DNA of 64,000 bases from Dyadobacter endophyticus. GTDB lineage: Bacteria > Bacteroidota > Bacteroidia > Cytophagales > Spirosomataceae. Positions 18,285 to 26,039 of this stretch are shown piece after piece (the first letter of the stretch is position 1; each line of letters opens with the position of its first letter). Where the stretch lies: contig NZ_BMIA01000002.1 in the NCBI RefSeq assembly GCF_014641595.1, positions 1,488,001 to 1,552,000 of the forward strand, in the 5' to 3' direction. The notes under the pieces were generated by a model, which was not told the origin of the DNA, did not search any database, and worked only from the letters and a program-made list of their open reading frames with translations. The position numbers were made by a program, and so were the translations under genes.

Positions 18285-18417
18285 ACCCTTGGGTTAAAAC
18301 CCCTCATACAGCATCGCCCGGCCTCCTAACCCAGGGTTTAAACCCTGGGTTCCCAGCCAGAAGCTAACCGCCATATAGCATCACTAGGCCCCCATAACCC
18401 AGGGTTTCAACCCTGGG
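18285..18417. repeat. Cluster of REP-like palindromes
   Basis: Three related palindromes lie between two operon genes. The centre one, AACCCAGGGTTTAAACCCTGGGTT at 18328-18351, is a perfect 24-bp palindrome split by the axis at 18339/18340. A second near-identical copy is at 18396-18417, and a degenerate one at 18285-18303. Each of the first two spacers carries a CATAnAGCATC segment, so the unit appears tandemly duplicated. Confidence 0.8.
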
Positions 18418-18444
18418 GATAGAGAGCCAAACCCTGAAAACTCA

Positions 18445-19767
18445 ATGAAAAGCGAAGCCATTGCCATTAAAGTAGAAAACCTGACGAAGCGGGAAACGAC
18501 GATCTCGATCTTTCTGATCGGCCTGATGTTCTTCATTTTCGGTTTTGTGTCCTGGGTCAATTCCATATTGATCCCCTATTTCAAGATCGCCTGTGAACTG
18601 ACTAGCTTTCAGGCTTACCTCGTCGCATTTGCCTTTTACATTGCCTACTTCGTGATGTCGGTGCCTTCGTCTTACCTTTTAAAGGCAGTAGGGTTCAAAA
18701 AGGGAATGATGATAGGGTTCTGGGCGATGGCTTTGGGAGCGTTCATATTCGTGCCGGCTGCCCTGTCGCGGACTTACGAGATATTTTTGATGGGCCTTTT
18801 CACGATCGGAATCGGCCTGGCGATCCTGCAAACGGCCGCCAATCCCTACATTACCATCCTGGGCGCCAAGGAACGTGCGGCTCAGCGGATCAGTATCATG
18901 GGGATTTGTAACAAAGCTGCCGGGATCCTGTCCCCTATTGTCTTCGCGGCGGTGATCCTAAAACCTACCGACACGGACCTTTTCGCCCAGCTAAGCTCCA
19001 TGACGGACGTGGAACGCAGCACGGCCCTGGACGAACTGATCAGGCGGGTAATCAACCCGTACATAGGCCTTGGAATCTTTTTGTTCACATTGGGCATCCT
19101 CGTTTTTAAATCCCCGCTCCCCGAAATCGATACCGAACATGAAAGCCAGGAAATTGCTTCGGCCAATGCAGGTAAGAAGAGCATTTTCGACTTTCCGCAC
19201 CTCATTCTTGGAGCATTAGCGATTTTCCTGCACGTAGGCACGCAGGTGATTGCGATCGATACCATTATTGGTTATGCCAATTCAATGGGCATTGATCTGC
19301 TGGAAGCGAAAGTCTTTCCGTCCTACACGCTGTTCTGCACCATTTGCGGGTATCTGATCGGCATTACGGTTATTCCTAAATACATCAGCCAGGTAAATGC
19401 GCTGCGGATATGCACGCTGCTGGGCACCATTTTTACATTACTCATCATTTTCGCGCATGGAGAAGTGAATTTCCTCGGCCACACTACGGACATTTCCATC
19501 TGGTTTGTCGTGCTGCTCGGACTCGCCAACTCACTCGTATGGGCAGGTATATGGCCGCTCGCGCTCGACGATCTGGGGCGCTTTACTAAGCTCGGCGCGT
19601 CGGTCATGATCATGGGCCTTTGCGGAAATGCGATTATGCCGCTTTTCTACGGCCATTTCGCGGATGTTGTGAATGTGCGGGAGGCTTACTGGGTGTTGCT
19701 GCCTTGCTATTTGTATCTGGTGTTTTATGCGGTAAAAGGGCATAAGTTTAGACGTTGGGGGTTTTAA
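18445..19767 (+). CDS. MFS sugar transporter (FucP/NagP-like)
   Basis: A 440-residue major facilitator with about 12 membrane helices. The family hallmarks of the fucose/glucose-galactose:H+ symporters are present: FFIFGFVSWVNSILIPYFK in helix 1, the PSSYLLKAVGFKKGM loop and LQTAANPYITILG. It brings a monosaccharide released outside the inner membrane into the cytoplasm. Lying just before nagA and nagB, N-acetylglucosamine is the most likely substrate, but fucose, galactose or glucose cannot be excluded by motif. Confidence 0.92.
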   Translation: MKSEAIAIKVENLTKRETTISIFLIGLMFFIFGFVSWVNSILIPYFKIACELTSFQAYLVAFAFYIAYFVMSVPSSYLLKAVGFKKGMMIGFWAMALGAFIFVPAALSRTYEIFLMGLFTIGIGLAILQTAANPYITILGAKERAAQRISIMGICNKAAGILSPIVFAAVILKPTDTDLFAQLSSMTDVERSTALDELIRRVINPYIGLGIFLFTLGILVFKSPLPEIDTEHESQEIASANAGKKSIFDFPHLILGALAIFLHVGTQVIAIDTIIGYANSMGIDLLEAKVFPSYTLFCTICGYLIGITVIPKYISQVNALRICTLLGTIFTLLIIFAHGEVNFLGHTTDISIWFVVLLGLANSLVWAGIWPLALDDLGRFTKLGASVMIMGLCGNAIMPLFYGHFADVVNVREAYWVLLPCYLYLVFYAVKGHKFRRWGF

Positions 19768-19835
19768 GGGGAGGAAGGGAGGATGGAGGAAAGGGAGGAA
19801 GGAGGATGGGATCCTTAGAAGTCGGATATGAAAAA

Positions 19836-19895
19836 TGTCAGTCTTAGAATTGTCATCCTGAGAGATGTCAGCCTGAGAGATGTCAGCCTGAGCGT
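19836..19895. repeat. Four tandem 15-bp repeats
   Basis: Exactly periodic 15-mers: TGTCAGTCTTAGAAT, TGTCATCCTGAGAGA, TGTCAGCCTGAGAGA and TGTCAGCCTGAGCGT at 19836, 19851, 19866 and 19881. They appear to have grown by tandem copying of one arm of the adjacent REP-like element. Confidence 0.8.
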
Positions 19896-19981
19896 AGTCG
19901 AAGGCAGTCCTTACCGAAAAATGTAAGTGTCATCATGCATGCGCTTCGACCGCCCGGCGGCCCGGTTCGCTCAGCGTGACA
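19881..19981. repeat. REP-like inverted repeat
   Basis: TGTCAGCCTGAGCGTAGTCGAAGG (from 19881) is mirrored by CTTCGACCGC...GCTCAGCGTGACA (19943-19981). This CCTGAGCG/GTCGAAGG type of dispersed intergenic repeat is widespread in bacteria. It lies between the transporter and nagA and may affect transcript stability. Confidence 0.65.
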
Positions 19982-20021
19982 AATGTGCCGAATAGGCAAC
20001 ATCAAACATTAGAATTAACGA

Positions 20022-21212
20022 ATGAAAGTAAAAATCATAAACGGAACCATCATCACCCCATACCGCTACATCCGGGACGGCACCATTTTGATTGAAAATG
20101 GCATAATCATTGGAATCGAGACACGGGACATGGATTTCCCGGATTCGGATGTGATCGACGCCGAAGGACATTATGTGGCTCCCGGCTTTATCGACCTGCA
20201 TATCCACGGCGGCGGTGGGCATGATTTCATGGATGGAAGTGTGGACGCGTTTTTGAAAATTGCCGAAACACATGCGCAATACGGTACCACCGCAATGGTA
20301 CCGACTACATTGACGGCCGAAAAAGAGCATTTGCTCGAAACTCTTGATTTTTATGAAAAGGCCAATGCAGCCAATGCCAATGGCGCGCAATTCCTCGGAA
20401 TGCATTTGGAAGGCCCCTATTTCGCATTGAGCCAGCGGGGAGCGCAGGACCCGCGGTACATCCGCAACCCTGATCCAAAAGAGTATGAGGAGGTTTTGGC
20501 ATACTCCAATTCCATTACACGTTGGAGCGCCGCACCAGAGCTGCCGGGGGCTATTGAATTTGGAAAAAGATTAAAACAAAAAGGCATTCTGGCGGCGGTA
20601 GCACATACGGATGCCATTTATGAGGACGTGCTGGAAGCCTACGAAAACGGCTACACGCTCGCGACGCACCTGTACTCGGCCATGTCGGGCGTGACGCGCC
20701 GGAACGCTTTCCGGTACGCGGGCACGATCGAGAGCGCCTTTTTGCTCGATATGGATGTGGAGATCATCGCCGATGGCGTGCATTTGCCCGCACCGTTGTT
20801 GAAACTCATTTATAAAATAAAAGGTCCCGACCGCATTGCATTGATTACCGACGCCATGCGTGCCGCAGGAATGCCTGAGGGCGAAAGCACGTTGGGTTCG
20901 CTCAAAAACGGCTTGAAAGTGATCGTCGAGGATGGCGTAGCCAAGTTGCCCGACCGCACTTCATTCGCCGGAAGCGTTTCCACTGCCGACAGGCTCGTGC
21001 GCACGATGGTGAATATGGCCGATGTGTCCCTGCTCGACGCTGTGCGCATGGCCACTGCCACGCCCGCGCGCATCATGGGCGTACACGATCGCAAGGGCAC
21101 ATTAGTGGCGGGCAAGGACGCCGATATCGTGATTTTCGATGCCGACATCCGCATTCAAAGGACCATTATCAAAGGAAAAACCATCTACCTAAACGCGATA
21201 CCCCAAATTTAA
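20022..21212 (+). CDS. nagA: N-acetylglucosamine-6-phosphate deacetylase
   Basis: A 396-residue cytoplasmic amidohydrolase that converts GlcNAc-6-P to GlcN-6-P and acetate. Visible motifs are the HxH metal pair H60/H62 (GFIDLHIHGGGGHDF), HLEGPYF with the metal-binding Glu, VAHTDA and ATHLYSAM with further histidines, and the catalytic Asp in ALITDAMRAAG. Length is normal for the family. It is followed 10 bp later by nagB, giving the complete two-step route from GlcNAc-6-P to fructose-6-P. Confidence 0.95.
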   Translation: MKVKIINGTIITPYRYIRDGTILIENGIIIGIETRDMDFPDSDVIDAEGHYVAPGFIDLHIHGGGGHDFMDGSVDAFLKIAETHAQYGTTAMVPTTLTAEKEHLLETLDFYEKANAANANGAQFLGMHLEGPYFALSQRGAQDPRYIRNPDPKEYEEVLAYSNSITRWSAAPELPGAIEFGKRLKQKGILAAVAHTDAIYEDVLEAYENGYTLATHLYSAMSGVTRRNAFRYAGTIESAFLLDMDVEIIADGVHLPAPLLKLIYKIKGPDRIALITDAMRAAGMPEGESTLGSLKNGLKVIVEDGVAKLPDRTSFAGSVSTADRLVRTMVNMADVSLLDAVRMATATPARIMGVHDRKGTLVAGKDADIVIFDADIRIQRTIIKGKTIYLNAIPQI

Positions 21213-21222
21213 CTAACACAAA

Positions 21223-21999
21223 ATGAAAGTCGACCAACTGGAAATCAACATATCCGAAACCCGACAGCAAATGGGCGAAGCCGCGGCCAAAGCCGTTGCC
21301 GGGAAGATCCGGGAAATTCAGGATACCAAAGAATTTGTGAATATCATCTTCGCCTCCGCGCCTTCGCAGAACGAGTTTCTGGCGACGTTGAAGGACGAGC
21401 CGGGCATTCAATGGGAGAAAATCAATGCATTTCATATGGACGAATACATCGGCATCGCCGCCGATGCGCCGCAGAATTTCGGGTATTTCCTGAAAGTGCG
21501 GTTGTTCGACCATGTGCCCGTGCGTTCAGTTTCCTACCTCGACGGTAACGCTACCGACCCGCAGCAGGAATGCGACCGGTACGCGAAACTCCTCCGCGAG
21601 AACCCGATCGACATTGTATGCCTCGGCATCGGCGAGAATGGACATTTGGCATTCAACGACCCGCATGTGGCGTTTTTCGATGATCCATTGGAAGTGAAAG
21701 TCGTGGAGCTCGACGACGCCTGCCGCCAGCAGCAGGTCAACGACGAGTGCTTCGACACCTTCGGCGAAGTACCGCAAACCGCATTGACCCTCACCATTCC
21801 CACATTGATGAAGGCCAAATATGCCTTCTGCATCGTACCCGGCGAGAAAAAAGCGCAGGCCATTTACCATACCGTGGCCGAGGATATCCAGGAAGCCTAC
21901 CCGTCGACCATCCTTCGTAAGCACCCGCACGCGATCCTGTTCATCGACCAGGCCAGTTCAGGGAAGCTCAAAGAAATTTCGTCATACTCGCAGGCATAG
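21223..21999 (+). CDS. nagB: Glucosamine-6-phosphate deaminase
   Basis: A 258-residue isomerase/deaminase converting GlcN-6-P to fructose-6-P and ammonia. Family motifs are FHMDEYIG (with the general-base Asp), GIGENGHLAFNDP and the C-terminal SSGKL. It is of the short bacterial form without extra domains. It follows nagA by 10 bp and precedes a lipoprotein oxidoreductase, so it is the last clearly cytoplasmic step of the amino-sugar pathway here. Confidence 0.94.
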   Translation: MKVDQLEINISETRQQMGEAAAKAVAGKIREIQDTKEFVNIIFASAPSQNEFLATLKDEPGIQWEKINAFHMDEYIGIAADAPQNFGYFLKVRLFDHVPVRSVSYLDGNATDPQQECDRYAKLLRENPIDIVCLGIGENGHLAFNDPHVAFFDDPLEVKVVELDDACRQQQVNDECFDTFGEVPQTALTLTIPTLMKAKYAFCIVPGEKKAQAIYHTVAEDIQEAYPSTILRKHPHAILFIDQASSGKLKEISSYSQA

Positions 22000-22045
22000 T
22001 TCCGCACCGGAGCTATCTTGCAATGTATTACCTCAACCCATTCAA

Positions 22046-23431
22046 ATGAGAAAAGAACTCTTGACAATCGCTTTATTGAGCGCAATGGTATTCAATCAGG
22101 GATGTAATTCGAAGAAGGAGGAAGCAAAGAATGAGGAGAAGAAACCGCTGAGCCTGATCGTGGTGGAGCCCGGCCACTTCCATGCGGCGCTGGTCCAGAA
22201 ATCCATGTATGCCGACGTTGATTCCGTCGTGCACGTGTACGCGTCCGAAGGCCCGGATGTGAAGGCTTACCTCGACAAGGTGGAGAAATACAACACCCGC
22301 CCCGAGGACCCGACGCATTGGAAAGAAGAAGTATACACCGGCCCCGATTTCTTTGAAAAAATGATTTCTGAGAAAAAGGGTAATGTGGTGGTATTGGCCG
22401 GTAACAACCAGAAAAAGACTGATTTTATCAAAAAATCCGTCGACGCAGGCCTGAACGTCCTCGCTGACAAACCGATGGCGATCGACGCGGCGGGCTTCGA
22501 CAAGCTGAAAGAAGCATTCGCCAGCGCCGACAAGAATAAGGTGCTCCTGTACGACATCATGACCGAGCGTTACGAGATCACCAACACCCTGCAACGCGAG
22601 CTAGCATTGCTGCCCGAGATCTTCGGTGAACTGCAAAAAGGCACGCCCGAGAACCCCGCGGTATCGAAAGAAAGCGTTCACCACTTCTTCAAATACATTT
22701 CCGGCGAACCGCTGGTACGTCCTACCTGGTTCTTCGACGTAAACCAGCAAGGCGAAGGCATGGTGGACGTAACAACCCACCTCGTGGACCTCGTGCAATG
22801 GAGCTGCTTCCCTAATGTATCCCTCGATTATCAAAAGGACATTCAACTGCTCTCCACGAAGCGCACCGCTACCCAGCTTACGCCGTCGCAATTCAAACTC
22901 GTCACCAAAAGCGAAACTTACCCTGATTTCCTCAAAAAGGACATTAAGGACACTTTGCTGAATGTGTATTCCAATGGCGAGCTGAACTACACCCTGAAAG
23001 GCGTCCACGCGAAGGTATCCGTGATCTGGAACTTCCAGGCTCCCGAAGGCACCGGCGACACGCATTACTCGATCATGAAAGGCTCGAAAGCCAACCTGAT
23101 CGTCCGCCAGGGCAAAGACCAGAAGTATAAGCCGGTTCTTTACATTGAAACTACCGACAAGAGCAAGGCTTATGAAGATGCTGTTACGGCAGCATTCAAA
23201 TCAATTCAGGACAAATTCCCCGGCGTGGAGCTGAAAAAGATCCCTGCCGGTTGGGAAGTGGTGATCGATGCGAAATACGATACCGGCCACGAGTCGCACT
23301 TCGCGCAAGTGGCTAACAAGTATATGGAGTATCTCAAAGCAGGGAAGTTGCCTGAATGGGAGGTGCCGAATATGATTGCCAAGTATTGGTTGACGACGTC
23401 GGCGTTGAAGCAGGCGAAGGAGAAGAAATAA
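22046..23431 (+). CDS. Lipoprotein Gfo/Idh/MocA-type oxidoreductase
   Basis: A 461-residue protein starting at the ATG at 22046, which gives a lipoprotein signal (AMVFNQGC, lipid-bearing Cys20). Codons further upstream in frame overlap nagB and are not credible. A Rossmann-like domain follows (SLIVVEPGHFHAALVQ, then VVVLAGNNQKKTDF), with the family motif as ADKPMAID. A C-terminal domain of the type annotated as putative oxidoreductase C-terminal completes it. It is the third extracytoplasmic member of this family in the cluster. It is followed by a strong terminator. Confidence 0.87.
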   Translation: MRKELLTIALLSAMVFNQGCNSKKEEAKNEEKKPLSLIVVEPGHFHAALVQKSMYADVDSVVHVYASEGPDVKAYLDKVEKYNTRPEDPTHWKEEVYTGPDFFEKMISEKKGNVVVLAGNNQKKTDFIKKSVDAGLNVLADKPMAIDAAGFDKLKEAFASADKNKVLLYDIMTERYEITNTLQRELALLPEIFGELQKGTPENPAVSKESVHHFFKYISGEPLVRPTWFFDVNQQGEGMVDVTTHLVDLVQWSCFPNVSLDYQKDIQLLSTKRTATQLTPSQFKLVTKSETYPDFLKKDIKDTLLNVYSNGELNYTLKGVHAKVSVIWNFQAPEGTGDTHYSIMKGSKANLIVRQGKDQKYKPVLYIETTDKSKAYEDAVTAAFKSIQDKFPGVELKKIPAGWEVVIDAKYDTGHESHFAQVANKYMEYLKAGKLPEWEVPNMIAKYWLTTSALKQAKEKK

Positions 23432-23432
23432 C

Positions 23433-23474
23433 AAAATGGAGGTCGTTGGAATTCGTGCCAACGACCTCCATTTT
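23433..23474 (+). terminator. Rho-independent terminator
   Basis: A perfect 17-bp stem (AAAATGGAGGTCGTTGG at 23433-23449 with 23458-23474), an 8-nt loop and a T run. It closes the sugar operon directly after the lipoprotein oxidoreductase gene. Confidence 0.93.
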
Positions 23475-23486
23475 TATACACATACT

Positions 23487-23792
23487 ATGGCACTAGATTT
23501 TCACCGGCTTGAAGACAAGAAATATTTGTTCAGCCTTTCCGATAAACAATACATTGGTTTACTAGAAATATTCCAGGCTTTCAAAACCCAAACGGGCATT
23601 GCAATTGACCCGCACCGCGATGCTCGTCTGACCCTCGAAAATGTCAGATCACTAATTTTGCTAATTGACGACATCTTAATTGATCCAAAGATCAACGACG
23701 TCAGAAATAACTTGACACTGATTTCTGAATTTAAGGAACATTTGCGCTCATGTTTGGCAAAAAACCATGAGATTCAAATCTATGGTGATTAA
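23487..23792 (+). CDS. Small hypothetical protein
   Basis: A 101-residue, mostly helical, charged protein (MALDFHRLEDKKYLFSLSDK at the start). The ATG at 23487 is chosen because the upstream in-frame ATG lies inside the terminator stem. No signal peptide, membrane segment or known motif is visible. It overlaps the next gene by 26 bp and starts the accessory region after the sugar operon. I do not recognise the family. Confidence 0.6.
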   Translation: MALDFHRLEDKKYLFSLSDKQYIGLLEIFQAFKTQTGIAIDPHRDARLTLENVRSLILLIDDILIDPKINDVRNNLTLISEFKEHLRSCLAKNHEIQIYGD

Positions 23793-24354
23793 TGGTAATA
23801 GTTTAGGCAAGTCGTTGATGTCCTTAAACCTATCCATGTTAAAAATCGCGGAAATTCTTGTCGGCGTATGGATCATGCTGACAATACTTCTCATCGCCTC
23901 CGATTTGCTCAGCTTACCGGACACCGATTTTCGCGGCGATCCCTTCTACGCTTACAGACACAACCCGGTCATTATCAACATCTCCATTGCGTCGCTGGTG
24001 TTCAGGTTAGCATTTGTGGGCTTACTAATCTATTCTAACATTAAGCCTCACCATCAAAAAGGCAAAACCCCATGGTACGCATTCTTCATTTCGGGTTTCG
24101 CTGCGGCCTTCCTGCAATGGTATGAGCTGTATTACGGCTCTACGTTCTATTACGGTGAGGTTAGGGACAAGCAGGGCTTGATGTTCCCATTACTGGCTTC
24201 GTTCATAGCCACGCTTATGATCTGGAAATTCCCTGCTCCGATCAATGAGCAACGGAATCTGATTTGGAAGTTAATCCTAACAGCCCTTGTAAACATAGGA
24301 TTGTACATTTTATGGCTGAATGTCTATGAACCATGGAATCTATTTCAATCTTGA
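23767..24354 (+). CDS. Hypothetical multi-pass membrane protein
   Basis: A 195-residue protein with four predicted membrane helices: about residues 26-47 (IAEILVGVWIMLTILLIAS), 71-90, 104-120 and 165-185, plus a weaker one near 140. Alternative starts at 23782 and 23818 would remove or shorten the 26-bp overlap with the preceding gene. No enzymatic motif is seen. The function is unknown. Confidence 0.65.
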   Translation: MRFKSMVINGNSLGKSLMSLNLSMLKIAEILVGVWIMLTILLIASDLLSLPDTDFRGDPFYAYRHNPVIINISIASLVFRLAFVGLLIYSNIKPHHQKGKTPWYAFFISGFAAAFLQWYELYYGSTFYYGEVRDKQGLMFPLLASFIATLMIWKFPAPINEQRNLIWKLILTALVNIGLYILWLNVYEPWNLFQS

Positions 24355-24373
24355 TAGATTTCCTATTGGCGAA

Positions 24374-24520
24374 CTAAGATGGCGTGATGTGTGCCTCCGA
24401 ATTAACGCTATTGTAGAATCCGCCAATGGCCTTCTTCAAGGCCAACTTCATTTCTTTCACCTCGGCGATAATATCTGCGGGCGGGCGGATGGCGATGATG
24501 TAGCGGATCGGCTGGTTCAT
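24374..24520 (-). pseudogene. Truncated 2'-5' RNA ligase (LigT-like) gene
   Basis: A 48-codon frame encodes MNQPIRYIIAIRPPADIIAE..., ending SEAHITPS then TAG. It has the typical N-terminus of LigT-like phosphoesterases (FIAIxPP, then a helix) and their first HxT motif (HIT), and stops at the TAG at 24374-24376 just where the rest should follow. Intact proteins of this family are near 180 residues and need a second HxT. Downstream codons are not convincing LigT sequence and run into the membrane protein gene, so this is a degraded remnant. Confidence 0.6.
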
Positions 24521-24590
24521 TTGTGAAAAGCACTTATTTCTTGTGAAAAGTAATTATTTATGGAGTGTTTTTGTGAAAAACGATTATTCC
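24521..24590. repeat. Three 20-bp direct repeats (TTGTGAAAA-nnnnn-TTATT)
   Basis: TTGTGAAAAGCACTTATTTC (24521-24540), TTGTGAAAAGTAATTATTTA (24541-24560) and TTGTGAAAAACGATTATTCC (24571-24590) are near copies; the third is offset by 10 bp. They lie directly upstream of the LigT remnant start and of the HigA-like gene. The regular spacing suggests binding sites of a regulator or slippage products. Confidence 0.55.
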
Positions 24591-24683
24591 AAGGCCGCCC
24601 CATTCTACCTCAATAAGGGACGCGAATATGAAATTTTTACCGTTCGTATCTTGTTCCCTACCGAAAAATCATTCCCCAAGTAA
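24573..24683 (+). CDS. Possible small ORF upstream of the HigA-like gene
   Basis: A GTG-initiated 36-codon frame (VKNDYSKAAPFYLNKGREYE...) ends at a TAA at 24681-24683. Composition is protein-like, but it is short and begins inside the third direct repeat, so it could be a remnant. It does not resemble the HigB toxin expected next to a HigA antitoxin. Confidence 0.25.
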   Translation: MKNDYSKAAPFYLNKGREYEIFTVRILFPTEKSFPK

Positions 24684-24734
24684 ATGTGCCTGTCTTGCTG
24701 TTTCTTGTCTTTAAACGAAGACGTGAAAAGAAGA

Positions 24735-25037
24735 ATGCGGCCATCCCATCCAGGCGCAATTTTGAAAGAAATCATCAATGGGCTGCAAGATGATTCGGGG
24801 CGTAAGATTACGCTTACGATGGTCGCAAAGGGACTTGGCATCTCCCGCAAGGCTCTTTCCAATATCCTGAATGAGCGACAGCAAATCGGCGCAGAGACGT
24901 GCATCCGGTTGTCTGCGGCGTTTGGAATGAGTGCCGAATTCTGGCGTGACGTCCAGATTAACTGTGACCTTTGGCATGCGGAAAGGAGTGTAGATCGGAA
25001 GTCGGTTCGACGTTTCTGGCCGCTGGAAATTAAATAG
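24735..25037 (+). CDS. HigA-like antitoxin/XRE regulator without a visible toxin
   Basis: A 100-residue helix-turn-helix protein of the HigA/VapI family: MRPSHPGAILKEII at the N-terminus, the HTH region TLTMVAKGLGISRKALSNIL, then the family's AAFGMSAEFWRDVQINCDLW. The start at 24735 fits the conserved MRPSHPG beginning; the ATG at 24684 adds an unrelated tail. HigA normally follows a HigB mRNase gene, but none is recognisable upstream. It may be an orphan antitoxin left after toxin loss. Confidence 0.83.
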   Translation: MRPSHPGAILKEIINGLQDDSGRKITLTMVAKGLGISRKALSNILNERQQIGAETCIRLSAAFGMSAEFWRDVQINCDLWHAERSVDRKSVRRFWPLEIK

Positions 25038-25065
25038 ATAATACAATCCTAGACGCGTAGCTTAT

Positions 25066-25218
25066 ATGAAAACGGTTGAAGAACAATTGGAATTTAGAGA
25101 CAAGCTTTTGGCCGGTCTGGCAAAAGCCTACGAAAAACTCATAGAATACAAGAAGCAGAAAAACAGCGTGCTCGTGGTAATGAGAGATGGCAAAATCACG
25201 CACGTCAAGCCGGATTAA
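25066..25218 (+). CDS. Small hypothetical protein (50 residues)
   Basis: A 51-codon frame (MKTVEEQLEFRDKLLAGLAK..., ending THVKPD). It has a predicted amphipathic helix in the first 30 residues and a short beta-like tail (VLVVMRDGKITHVKP). It sits 28 bp after the HigA-like gene on the same strand. The composition and clean start and stop favour a real gene. I do not know the function. Confidence 0.6.
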   Translation: MKTVEEQLEFRDKLLAGLAKAYEKLIEYKKQKNSVLVVMRDGKITHVKPD

Positions 25219-25279
25219 TATAGTTGCAAGTAGATATTTCAGCATGGTTCGTTATTCCTTATAAAACACCAATCCATCT

Positions 25280-25573
25280 ATGAACAAAAGTGAGAAAGAG
25301 CTTCGTAAACAATTAAAAGCCAATTTACGTCAAAAAGCTGCTGCCGACTTCGAAAATAGCCTTCCTATGAGCAGGGAAAACTTTCGCCTCCTGTTTGACT
25401 TCCTGGACGATGAATTACAAAACAATGAATGCGACAACCTATTGACAATCACCATTACTTTCCTTCAACACCAGAATATTTCAAATCCAGAACAGGTGAT
25501 GAGTTGGTTGGCAGACCACGGGGGATATTGTGATTGCGAGGTACTTGCTAATGTTGAAGAGCATTTTAATTGA
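25280..25573 (+). CDS. DUF2695 domain protein
   Basis: A 97-residue protein whose end, HGGYCDCEVLANVEEHF, is the hallmark of DUF2695 proteins. The first half is a charged helix followed by the conserved FDFLDDELQNNECDNLLTI. Cys residues near the C-terminus may bind metal. The function of the family is not established. It is cytoplasmic by composition. Confidence 0.8.
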   Translation: MNKSEKELRKQLKANLRQKAAADFENSLPMSRENFRLLFDFLDDELQNNECDNLLTITITFLQHQNISNPEQVMSWLADHGGYCDCEVLANVEEHFN

Positions 25574-25595
25574 CTCATCAGACGGCTACTGCGCA

Positions 25596-25862
25596 TCATT
25601 CGGTAGCAGTTGCGACACCCCCTCTCCCAACCCGCTCCACATTCTCAAAAAACGCAACCAGCTCCTTAAACGAAAAGTAAGTATCGCAAAGCTCCGGCGC
25701 GGGGCCTTGTTCTTTGAGGGAGATGATGTAGCCGGTGAAGATCGTCCAGAGTTCGTCGCGCCAGCATTCGGCGCTGCTGCTGCTCAGGAGCTTGCCTACC
25801 TCGCGGCCATAGGCCAGCAACATCGCATCCGTGCATTCGATAGGGTGTGTTTCTGTGTTCAT
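25596..25862 (-). CDS. Small hypothetical protein
   Basis: An 88-residue protein; the start at 25862 (MNTETHPIECTDAMLLAYG) is preferred to the longer frame start at 25898, whose extra residues overlap an inverted repeat. Mostly helical with one tryptophan-rich segment (CWRDELWTIFTGYI). It is divergent from the XRE regulator gene and convergent with the DUF2695 gene. I do not recognise the family. Confidence 0.6.
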   Translation of the reverse strand: MNTETHPIECTDAMLLAYGREVGKLLSSSSAECWRDELWTIFTGYIISLKEQGPAPELCDTYFSFKELVAFFENVERVGRGGVATATE

Positions 25863-25892
25863 TTTGTGGATATAAGAAGTGTGGGACAAACC

Positions 25893-25918
25893 GTGCATTT
25901 ACGTTTTCCGTAAAGCAC
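25893..25918. promoter_or_regulatory. Candidate operator between divergent genes
   Basis: GTGC-A-TTTACG (25893-25903) mirrors CGTAAA-GCAC (25909-25918) with a 5-nt centre and one bulged base. It lies in the spacer between the small minus-strand gene and the XRE regulator, a usual place for an XRE autoregulatory site. Confidence 0.45.
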
Positions 25919-26039
25919 GCATTCGTGCAACCCGTACCCAACCCGCGCGCCCCGTAACTTACGCCGAAATACCTGTAAATTACCGGAACACTTCCCGATG
26001 GATTTATATAAATTGCCTTTTCAACGAAATAGCCCCGGT

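Noticed and set aside
24320..24526. 68-codon plus-strand frame
   Set aside because: It overlaps the membrane protein end and is antisense to the LigT remnant, which explains the coding-like pattern better.
24521..24590. CRISPR array
   Set aside because: Only three 20-bp units, with no 30-40-bp unique spacers and no cas genes.
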